From NCBI RefSeq assembly GCF_964340395.1, contig NC_135558.1, forward strand, positions 20,906,871 through 20,970,870: a DNA stretch of 64,000 bases. The letters run 5' to 3'. The notes under the pieces are model-generated. The model was not told the DNA's origin. It was given only the letters and a program-made list of their open reading frames with translations, and did not search any database. Numbering within the stretch: the stretch's first letter is position 1; each line of letters begins with the position of its first letter. Source of the DNA: Glandiceps talaboti (Eukaryota; Hemichordata; Enteropneusta; Spengelidae). The translations under genes were made by a program, and so were the position numbers. This document shows positions 9,725 through 19,369 of this stretch, piece by piece.

Positions 9725-12700
9725 ATGGGTGCCACTGGTCTAGTGATGGCTGTAGCTTCAGGATTCTTAGCCTCGTGTACATCAATGAATGCTAAATTAC
9801 TGAAGGATGACTTGACGCCATTGGAAATGACACTGTGTAAATCGATCATCAATACCATGGTCATATATAGCTATCTAGTGGTGAACGGAAGGGGTAATGT
9901 ATTAAAAGGAGTGGACGGCAACACTATGGCCAGTTTGTTACTTCGAGGTATAATGTTTGTCATTAGTATAGCAATGGTGGCCACTGTGCATCAAAATATG
10001 CCTTTGGGTAAGTATTTTATGTATGTATAAACTGAACAACATATCTGATAACGAATGTACTGGTCTCTTTTCAGACAAGAATGATCTTAAATCTATTCAT
10101 CTACAAACAGACTCGTCATAATTTGGTCACTAGAGAGAATAAATATTATTGACTCCAACTTTAGGTTTTTATCAAAATATAGGTAGAGCATCAACACTCG
10201 GGCGGGTAATAAAGTGTGACATTACATATATTTATTACCCAAATATGGGCATGAAAATGAGATAATATTGTATTATCCACCCTACATGAGGACGACAGGT
10301 TGCCTCTGATAGAAAATTGGTGAAAACACCTGCACATAACATTGTGGCTATACTATGAAAAGAATTGCAATATATAATATATATTGTTACGAACCGAAAA
10401 TTTAGAGAAGCCACAAATAGCGCACAATTAAATACTTTCCCCACAACTTCCAGTCGAAACAACATACGGTCAAACACAGGACACTACACAGCATTACACT
10501 TAACAATTATCTTATTTAATTCCGTTGTATTGAAACAAAATATACTATAATAATAAATCTTGAAAGTGTACATGTATTACAGGGTTTACAAACTTATAAA
10601 CTAAAGTGCACGTGATTCACCAAATGTTCTAAATACCAAAATGTTCAGTTCTCAGACTTGACTTGCGACTTTATACTGTTTTTCGATCGATGACACGAAA
10701 AATGAAAAACAAATTGTTTTCCTTTTCCGATCGAGAAAACGAAAAACGAAGCAGGCACTGGTTTTTCGTTTTTCTTGTTTGCAATAGACAAACGAAAAAC
10801 GGGTGACCCTAAAACGAATGACAACCTGAATGACGGAAAACGAATGACAACATTTCTAGGTGGTAAACAGTGGAATGACACCCTTTTCTACATTCAGTTA
10901 GTTGAATGACACCATCTGCACTGTAAAACCAGTGGAATGACAGCCGCCACTCTATAAAATAAGTGGAATGACAGCATTTTTAATGCTTTAGAACTGGAAT
11001 GACAGCATTTCTAGGTGGTAAACAGTGGAATGACACCCTTTTCTACATTCAGTTAGTTGAATGACACCCTCTACACTATAGAACCACTGGAATGACAGCC
11101 GCCACTCTATAAAATAAGTGGAATGACAGCATTTTTAATGCTTTGGAACTGGAATGACAGCATTTCTAGGTGGTAAACAGTGGAATGACACCCTTTTCTA
11201 CAATCAGTTAGTTGAATGACACACTCTGCACTGTAGAACCACTGGAATGACAGCCGCCACTCTATAAAATAAGTGGAATGACAGCATTTCCAATGCTTTA
11301 GAACTGGAATGACAGCATTTCTAGGTGGTAAACAGTGGAATGACACCCTTTTCTACATTCAGTTAGTTGAATGACACCCTCTGCACTGTAAAACAAGGTG
11401 AATGACAGCCGCCACTCTATAAAATAAGTGGAATGACAGCATTTTTAATGCTTTAGAACTGGAATGACAGCATTTCTAGGTGGTAAACAGTGGAAAGACA
11501 CCCTTTTCTACATTCAGTTAGTTGAATGACACCCTCTACACTGTAGAACCACTGGAATGACAGCCGCCACTCTATAAAATAAGTGGAATGACAGCATTTT
11601 TAATGCTTTAGAACTGGAATGACAGCATTTCTAGGTGGTAAACAGTGGAATGACACCCTTTTCTACAATCAGTTAGTTGAATGACACACTCTGCACTGTA
11701 GAACCAGTGGAATGACAGCCGCCACTCTATAAAATAAGTGGAATGACAGCATTCTCAATGCTTTAGAACTGGAATGACAGCATTTCTAGGTGGTAAACAG
11801 TGGAATGACACCCTTTTCTACATTCAGTTAGTTGAATGACACCCTCTACACTGTAGAACCACTGGAATGACAGCCGCCACTCTATAAAATAAGTGGAATG
11901 ACAGCATTTTTAATGCTTTGGAACTGGAATGACAGCATTTCTAGGTGGTAAACAGTGGAATGACACCCTTTTCTACAATCAGTTAGTTGAATGACACACT
12001 CTGCACTGTAGAACCACTGGAATGACAGCCGCCACTCTATAAAATAAGTGGAATGACAGCATTTTCAATGCTTTAGAACTGGAATGACAGTATTTCTAGG
12101 TGGTAAACAGTGGAATGACACCCTTTTCTACTTTCAGTTAGTTGAATGACACCCTCTACACTGTAGAACCACTGGAATGACAGCCGCCACTCTATAAAAT
12201 AAGTGGAATGACAGCATTTTTAATGATTTGGAACTGGAATGACAGCATTTCTAGGTGGTAAACAGTGGAATGACACCCTTTTCTACATTCAGTTAGTTAA
12301 ATGACACCCTCTACACTGTAGAACCACTGGAATGACAGCCGCCACTCTATAAAATAAGTGGAATGACAGCATTTTTAATGCTTTGGAACTGGAATGACAG
12401 CATTTCTAGGTGGTAAACAGTGGAATGACACCCTTTTCTACATTCAGTTAGTTGAATGACACCCTCTACACTGTAGAACCACTAGAATGACAGCCGCCAC
12501 TCTATAAAATAAGTGGAATGACAGCATTTTCAATGCTTTAGAACGGGAATGACAGCATTTCTAGGTGGTTAACAGTGGAATGACACCCTTCTCTACAATC
12601 AGTTAGTTGAATGACACACTCTGCACTGTAGAACCACTGGAATGACAGCCGCCACTCTATAAAATAAGTGGAATGACAGCATTTTTAATGCTTTGGAACT

Positions 12701-15700
12701 GGAATGACAGTATTTCTAGGTGGTAAACAGTGGAATGACACCCTTTTCTACTTTCAGTTAGTTGAATGACACCCTCTGCACTGTAAAACCAGTGGAATGA
12801 CAGCCGCCACTCTATAAAATAAGTGGAATGACAGCATTTTCAATGCTTTAGAACTGGAATGACAGCATTTCTAGGTGGTAAACAGTTTGGAGACACCCTT
12901 TTCTACATTCAGTTAGTTGAATGACACCCTCTACACTGTAGAACCACTGGAATGACAGCCGCCACTCTATAAAATAAGTGGAATGACAGCATTTTTAATG
13001 CTTTGGAACTGGAATGACAGCATTTCTAGGTGGTAAACAGTGGAATGACACCCTTTTCTACAATCAGTTAGTTGAATGACACCCTCTACACTGTAGAACC
13101 ACTGGAATGACAGCCGCCACTCTATAAAATAAGTGGAATGACAGCATTTTCAATGCTTTAGAACTGGAATGACAGCATTTCTAGGTGGTAAACAGTGGAA
13201 TGACACCCTTTTCTACATTCAGTTAGTTGAATGACACCCTCTGCACTGTAAAACCAGTTCTAAAGCATTGAAAATGTTGTCATTCCACTTATTTTATAGA
13301 GTGGCGGCTGTCATTCCAATGGTTCTATAGTGTAGAGGGTGTCATTCAACTAACTGAATGTAGAAAAGGGTGTCATTCCACTGTTTACCACCTAGAAATG
13401 CTGTCCTTCCGGTTCCAAAGCATTAAAAATGCTGTCATTCCACTTATTTTATAGAGTGGCGGCTGTCATTCCAGTGGTTTTACAGTGCAGAGGGTGTCAT
13501 TCAACTAACTGATTGTAGAAAAGGGTGTCATTCCACTGTTTACCACCTAGAAATGCTGTCATTCCAGTTCCAAAGCATTAAAAATGCTGTCATTCCACTT
13601 ATTTTATAGAGTGGCGGCTGTCATTCCAGTGGTTCTATAGTGTAGAGGGTGTTATTCAAGTAACTGAATGTAGAAAAGGGTGTCATTCCACTGTTTACCA
13701 CCTAGAAATGCTGTCATTCCAGTTCCAAAGCATTAAAAATGCTGTCATTCCACTTATTTTATAGAGTGGCGGCTGTCATTCCACTGGTTTTACAGTGCAG
13801 AGGGTGTCATTCAACTAACTGAATGTAGAAAAGGGTGTCATTCCACTGTTTACCACCTAGAAATGCTGTCCTTCCGGTTCCAAAGCATTAAAAATGCTGT
13901 CATTCCACTTATTTTATAGAGTGGCGGCTGTCATTCCAGTGGTTCTATAGTGTAGAGGGTGTTATTCAAGTAACTGAATGTAGAAAAGGGTGTCATTCCA
14001 CTGTTTACCACCTAGAAATGCTGTCATTCCAGTTCCAAAGCATTAAAAATGCTGTCATTCCACTTATTTTATAGAGTGGCGGCTGTCATTCCACTGGTTT
14101 TACAGTGCAGAGGGTGTCATTCAACTAACTGAATGTAGAAAAGGGTGTCATTCCACTGTTTACCACCTAGAAATGCTGTCCTTCCGGTTCCAAAGCATTA
14201 AAAATGCTGTCATTCCACTTATTTTATAGAGTGGCGGCTGTCATTCCTGTGGTTTTACAGTGCAGAGGGTGTCATTCAACTAACTGATTGTAGAAAAGGG
14301 TGTCATTCCACTGTTTACCACCTAGAAATGCTGTCATTCCAGTTCCAAAGCATTAAAAATGCTGTCATTCCACTTATTTTATAGAGTGGCGGCTGTCATT
14401 CCAGTGGTTCTATAGTGTAGAGGGTGTTATTCAAGTAACTGAATGTAGAAAAGGGTGTCATTCCACTGTTTACCACCTAGAAATGCTGTCATTCCAGTTC
14501 CAAAGCATTAAACATGCTGTCATTCCACTTATTTTATAGAGTGGCGACTGTCATTCCACTGGTTTTACAGTGCAGAGGGTGTCATTCAACTAACTGAATG
14601 TAGAAAAGGGTGTCATTCCACTGTTTACCACCTAGAAATGTTGTCATTCGTTTTCCGTCATTGAGGTTGTCATTCGTTTTAGGGTCACCCACGAAAAACA
14701 CATGGACGGTATATACACGGACCATATATATATGTAATGTTTGTATATCGAGCTGGTCGAATCAGGATGAATGCTGCAAGCAGGTACGTACGAAAGCCGT
14801 AGAGGGACTTCTGTCCGAAGTCCGAAGTCCGAAGTCGGAAGTCGGAAGTCAGAAGTCCGAAGTCCGAAGTCCGAAGTCGGAAGTCAGAAGTCAGAAGTCC
14901 GAAGTCGGAAGTCAGAAGTCCCTCTACGGCTTTCGTAGGTACGGTCATTATATGTAAATGATGTCTTTTTTTTCTGTTCTTACAGGAGATGCATCGGCCT
15001 TGATAGGAAGCAACACAATTATGACAGGATTTCTTGGAATTTTCATTCTCAAAGAGAAATGGCATCTACCAGAGATTCTGATTAGTTTATTCTGCTGGGC
15101 TGGTGTTGTTCTCATAGCACGACCTCCATTTATGATGGGTAACAGTGAGGGCGCTGTTGTTGACGATGGTGGTCACCGCTTCTTCTACAGTATGTTGGCT
15201 TTGTGTTCAGTGGTGACATCATCACTTACAATGCTATTTGCACGGAAAATTGGAAATCGTCTTGATGCTAGCAGACTTGTTTTGATTTCTGAAATGGTCT
15301 CAGCAGTTTGTTGTATTGGTATTGTACAGACTACACTGGGAGGTGTACATCTACCACCACAGAATGCATGGACATATCTACCAGTACTTTCTTTGACAGG
15401 TAAGTTTTGGTTGTTTTTTGTCACTTGCAGGCTGTCTCCACATTATGATATCAATTTTAAGGGAAGAGGGGGGTTCCATGGTCCATGGTTGAGGTATAAT
15501 GGTTAGCAACATAGCTGTGCTAATCATCTTAGAAAGTTTCACAAATGAAAGTGTTTATTTTCCAGCATCAATAAAAGTTACCAATTATTTCAATGTAATT
15601 GTCAGTAGAAGTCTTATGTAAAGACCTACAAGAGAAAGCCCTATACGTGTCTACATTTGTCCACATTTGTCCACATTTATGTCAGCATTTATGTGCATTT

Positions 15701-16474
15701 TGCAAACAGCGCCCTCTATTGGTAGTGGTGCAAGATGCTCTTCTTTTGTGGAAATTAGGATTAACTCCTCATTGGAGTTTATTTCTAAAATTTAGAATCT
15801 AAAATAACTTAAAGTGGCCATATGGATGAGAATTTGGTATTTATTTTGGATTTTTATTTGATAAAAAAGCTTCACCATGTTTTTCTACTTGAAAAAATAA
15901 TGCAAAATAACATATACCAAATCCATGTTCATAACTCAATACATTGCAAAAAGTGTAAAAAGTTTGTTATTGTACGTACAATAACAAACATTTTACACAT
16001 TGTTTAATGTTTTGCCGTTTATTGGAAGGTATATGTTATTTCACATTATTTTTTCATGTAGAAAAACATGGTGAAGCTGTTTTATCAAATAAAAATCCAA
16101 AATAAATACCAAATTCTCATCCATATGGCCACTTTAAAATGTATAGAATTTTGCAAAAAAAAAAAAAAGTATTTGTTTCAATTATTTTTGGCGGGAAAGT
16201 TCATACTACTGACAAGGCTAATGCTTGTTTGTTCTTCTTCTTCTTGCAAGGTATTATGGGTCAAGTATTACTAGCCAAGAGTCTACAAACAGAGAAAGCA
16301 GCAAGTGCCGCCATATTCAGTACAGCAAGTTATGTGACAACTTCATTTATTTTCCAAATGGTCATTTTCCAGAATACACCGGAATTAACCAGTATACTGG
16401 GAGCTGGTCTAATAATGAGTTCTACTGTTTTCCTTAGTTGGAGAAAACTGAGACAGAAAAGGAAGCAGTCCTAA
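9725..16474 (+). CDS. SLC35G1: SLC35G1-like drug/metabolite transporter (EamA family)
   Basis: Three coding exons, 9725-10007, 14986-15399 and 16251-16474, join in phase (both introns split a Gly codon) into 306 residues. The protein is hydrophobic throughout, as expected for the ten-helix DMT fold made of two EamA repeats. Recognisable blocks are an N-terminal helix (GLVMAVASGFLASC), KDDLTPLEMTLCKSIINT after helix 1, the FILKEKW and ARPPF motifs near residues 115-140 that are typical of SLC35G1, and GIMGQVLLAKSLQTEKAA near 233-250. It ends in a basic KLRQKRKQS tail. Human SLC35G1 is longer mainly at the N-terminus. Splice sites are GTAAGT/TTACAG and GTAAGT/TTGCAAG. Intron 1 (4,978 bp) is swollen by two foldback elements and intron 2 (851 bp) by a palindromic MITE. 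The family's substrate is not settled, so function here is inferred only as membrane transport. It is convergent with ATF6. Confidence 0.9.
10008..10791. other. Intron 1 left part, no gene
   Basis: Intron sequence. From about 10680 it is rich in GAAAAACGAA-like strings on both strands, forming weak inverted repeats just before the foldback element. This may be an older insertion that served as target. Confidence 0.5.
10846..13258 (+). repeat. Forward arm: 155-bp units, each five 31-bp subrepeats
   Basis: The period is exactly 155 bp (the AAGTGGAATGACAGC junction recurs at 10961, 11116, 11271 and 11426). Each unit holds five 31-bp subunits that all begin with (G/T)GAATGACA and then diverge: AGCATTTTTAATGCT, AGCATTTCTAGGTGG, ACCCTTTTCTACATT, ACCCTCTACACTGTAG and AGCCGCCACTCTATAA. 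Copies differ at only a few positions, mostly in subunits 1, 3 and 4. Confidence 0.95.
13256..14644 (-). repeat. Reverse arm of the same 155-bp array
   Basis: The same 155-bp unit in reverse orientation, about nine copies. The switch falls inside the unit, between subunit 4 of the forward arm and subunit 1 of the reverse arm. They share the three bases AGT (13256-13258), and there is no loop. Confidence 0.95.
14789..14937. mobile_element. Mini-foldback (149 bp) with heptamer (GAAGTCN)n core
   Basis: Inverted ends TACGAAAGCCGTAGAGGGAC (14789) and its complement ending 14937 enclose about 15 copies of a 7-bp unit GAAGTC plus C, G or A. GGTACG flanks both sides (14783-14788 and 14938-14943), consistent with a target duplication. 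The element ends 48 bp before exon 2 of the transporter gene, between the likely branch region and upstream intron. Confidence 0.8.
15400..15808. other. Intron 2 left part, no feature
   Basis: Unique intron sequence apart from a short (TTTGTCCACAT)2 duplication near 15655-15676. Confidence 0.5.
15813..16133. mobile_element. Palindromic MITE with TTAA target duplication
   Basis: Nearly the whole 321 bp is one inverted repeat centred on GTACGTAC (about 15972-15979). Outer ends are AGTGGCCATATGGATGAGAA and its complement. TTAA lies at 15809-15812 and 16134-16137, the piggyBac-type target, although TA would also fit. The outer 75 bp of each arm are almost identical and the inner part has drifted. 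No frame is present. Confidence 0.85.
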
Positions 16475-16720
16475 AACTATATCACAGTTATTTTGAAAGT
16501 ACTGTAAAGTGCGACAGTTGTTTGATTATTCACCCACTCCACAGGGTCCAAGCCTAGCCTGTAACTATCCTCAAATAAAACTTTAGAAGTTAATGAACTA
16601 ATCCATCACTTGTGTAACATCATGACCCACCTAAACTGTCCTAAGTACCTGTAGTTCCTCGGAATTTACCAAAGTGATTCCATTTTCACACTGATTTACA
16701 ACCATTGTGACAGTTGTCTA
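16475..16720 (+). terminator. 3' UTR and poly(A) signal of the SLC35G1-like gene
   Basis: AATAAA at 16574-16579 lies 100 nt after the stop codon, a plausible cleavage signal. Later AATAAA strings (for example near 18054 and 18232) cannot be excluded. Confidence 0.5.
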
Positions 16721-16721
16721 G

Positions 16722-17122
16722 CGATGCCTCTGATAAGAATATAATTTTTATCAGTGTGGACTATTTTAAATTGGCTTTAAAAGTGCAAAAAAAGTCTTCT
16801 CCTTATTACACTATCAAAGTGACATAATGTTGATACAAAATAGTACAAGATCTCTCTGATGTAGATTCATGTATAGACCCTCGGGTCTATGGTTCATGTA
16901 ATCAGTTTGTGACGTGTTTCTGGTAGTTGAGTCATGTTGTGTACCATAAGACTAACATTTACAGACATAAACAACCTGAATACAACCATTCAATCTACAT
17001 CCACTATTGTTTATGTATCAATGCTTGTCAGTATTATAAGAAGACTTTTGGGCACCTTCAAGGCCACTTTTAATAGTCCACACTGATAAAACGACATTCT
17101 GATCAGCAGCAACTCTCGATGA
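16722..17122. repeat. Diverged long inverted repeat (about 100-bp arms)
   Basis: The left arm (about 16722-16822) and right arm (about 17020-17122) pair imperfectly. The best block is ATCAGTGTGGACTATT at 16750-16765 against AATAGTCCACACTGAT at 17072-17087. The loop holds a short perfect hairpin ATAGACCC-TC-GGGTCTAT near 16873-16890. It is probably an old foldback MITE between the two convergent genes. Confidence 0.65.
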
Positions 17123-17129
17123 CTTGTGC

Positions 17130-18760
17130 ACACGTTTCAGCTAGAGAAGCTATAGCTAAATAATTTTAGAGTCAGAATCCATGCATTCACAGTAAATCTT
17201 ACATCAATAATCCAGAGATCAATGCATTGAGTTGTGTTTTTGTTCTGGATTCAAAGAAAAACTTGGATGAAAATTAGCATACTGTTAGAACCGGCAAAGT
17301 TTATTTCATAAAACTTTATAGAGACTAAAAATACACAGAAAAGTAGATATTTATGTCAAAATAAAAACAGGAAAGTTGCAAAGAGATGGATAAATTCCTA
17401 AATCTGGATTAAAGTCAAGAAATAAACAGTGCTTGAATCTGAATTTATTTCTATGACTTTTAAGAGGAATTCTAAGTTGTGCATTTTAAATTTTGAAGTT
17501 TGATATCTTACAATTTGAATTTATAATAATTACTTGCATCTCCAAGTACATGACAATGAAAATAGAAAAGTAATGCTGTCTGTGTCAACAGCTAATAAAA
17601 GCATTATTATTGAGTATTTCATTTGAAAATCCATACCACCCTCTCTGAATTCACCCTGTCCACCCCTATATACATATAAAGAGAACCAAAATATTTACTT
17701 AAGGAATACACTGAATATGAGACAAACCATTACAGGTACATGGTACAGTAGAAACAGCCTTAAGTCACAATGCTAAAATAAAGGCCCCAAGTATGTGAAA
17801 CTTACATAATTGTGAAACTGAGTTTCAGTTGATACAGTTCTTCTCTGAAAAATGTCATTTACCATTGACTTTTGAGAGAGAAATTGTACATGTACATAAA
17901 AAATACGGTACAAACAATACACAGATGAAGAACTATACTGTGAAAATATAGAGGCATGGTACGCGGTATAAACACATACAAATTTAAACACCAAAGAATT
18001 AATCCAAATGAAAATTAAGTTTATCAAAAATGTTTTTGGAACCATTAAAATCCAATAAAAGAGAAAATGCCATCCAGTATATAACTGGTAAATTCATTGT
18101 AGTGTGAAATGCTCCTATGTTTGCTATAAGTGTTTCTAGTATCTACAAATTTAGAGGAACAGAGAATGATTCTGAGAAGAAAGTAACAACTATTCTAAGT
18201 TTATTTACAAAATAGTGACCTTGTAAAAAGATAAATAAAATACTACTTGTGACTCCTTTTTATTTTTCAAGCTGCTTTTTTCTTTTCATTCCATATATTT
18301 TTTCTAAATATATATTTTTTTATTACAATCAATCAGTTTTTGCACATAACTTTTTAAATCTTTTAAATCCTCCCCCTGTCCCCCTTCCCCATCCTTTACT
18401 TTGGCATAAAATGAAATTTATGTTTACAATCTCATTCAAAACACTACCACTGTTATGAGTACTTCTTCCTGCCTTTCGCTTGAGTATTTGATTTTTGGTT
18501 TCCTTTGAAGTTCAAAAAACAAACAGTGCTGATGTGGCAGCCTAGCTATGCACAGACAAATGAATGATATTAAAAACCCATGACTTATATTTGGGATTGG
18601 GAATGAAGTCAGGTTGGTGACAAGATATACATCAATGATGGAAAAGTGCATCAATACTGTTTATGGCACATATTTACGCAAAATTGATACAAAAAAATTG
18701 TTCTCCTTGCAACCAGCTCACATCACATTACAAGTATTATATATTAATTAATCTTCACCA
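17130..18760. other. Convergent intergenic region / ATF6 3' UTR, no gene
   Basis: No coding exon. On the minus strand AATAAA occurs at about 18324-18319, 18264-18259 and 18204-18199. These are candidate poly(A) signals for ATF6, about 1.1 kb beyond its stop. The true end is not decidable from sequence. Confidence 0.45.
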
Positions 18761-18767
18761 AGATTAA

Positions 18768-19114
18768 AGGGACACAGTCTGTAATGTTATAATCTTTGCA
18801 GGATACTTTTCTTTCATTTCTATATATATACCTTTATGTAACGTAAGGTATTCCAGGGACTAAAACATGTTAAAATAATGTCTAACACCAAGTTCATAAA
18901 TCTCATCAGGTATTCATAAATGATATGAAATTATCAATACAACATAATATTTTAGTTACCAAAACAAGTGTAAAGACACCATATACCTGGTTTCCAAGTC
19001 TCTTTGGGTTACCTTAACACTTTGTATTGACTCTAAGTTACTTCTAAATCAGTTTGAGTATGTATTCTGCATGTTAGTTTTGTCTGTGGTAACTAAGTTA
19101 CTGACTGTGCCTCT
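18768..19114. mobile_element. TTAA-flanked MITE
   Basis: Ends AGGGACACAGTC (18768) and GACTGTGCCTCT (to 19114) are inverted with one mismatch. TTAA flanks both (18764-18767 and 19115-19118). It is 347 bp, with no frame. It lies in the ATF6 3' UTR or just beyond it. Confidence 0.65.
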
Positions 19115-19196
19115 TTAACGATTATTACCATATTTCACTTTCATATGAAAAATGCAAAAGTTTACAAGTACAATGAAGTAGTTGTCTTTTAGTTCT

Positions 19197-19276
19197 AGGA
19201 TTGTCCACAGGGGAAAGAAGGCAGGTAATTCATCAATCAATCAATTACATGCCTGCTTCCCCCTGTGGACAGTCCT
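19197..19276. ncRNA. Strong 34-bp hairpin in ATF6 3' UTR
   Basis: The left arm (19197-19230, core TGTCCACAGGGG) pairs with the right arm (about 19243-19276, core CCCCTGTGGACA) over 34 positions with about four mismatches. The loop is CATCAATCAATC. Size and near-pairing resemble a pre-miRNA-like stem, but it could be the remnant of a small MITE. It starts about 95 nt after the ATF6 stop codon, so if that 3' UTR is transcribed the structure is in the mRNA. Confidence 0.5.
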
Positions 19277-19369
19277 GACAAGGATGACACAATAATTCTA
19301 CTGTATGATTATCCATCCCATTGCTCAATTTTGTACAAAAATAAATAAAATCAAAATTAAACTCTATAT

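Larger units (their letters stand above)
10801..14690. mobile_element. 3.9-kb foldback (FB-like) element with 155-bp higher-order repeats
   Basis: The two ends are inverted copies: GGGTGACCCTAAAACGAATG at 10801 and its complement ending at 14690. They match over more than 60 bp with about one difference. A 9-bp duplication, ACGAAAAAC, flanks them (10792-10800 and 14691-14699). From each end the arm runs inward as tandem 155-bp units. The left arm (to about 13258, ~15.6 units) meets the right arm (from about 13256, ~9 units) head-on with no spacer. There is no transposase frame. Established knowledge: Drosophila FB elements have long inverted arms of tandem short repeats and 9-bp duplications, and are grouped with MULE-type elements. 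Assignment here is by structure only. Confidence 0.85.

Noticed and set aside
10846-14644. CRISPR-like regular array (GAATGACA every 31 bp)
   Set aside because: There are no unique spacers; the segments between repeats recur every fifth unit. The context is an animal intron.
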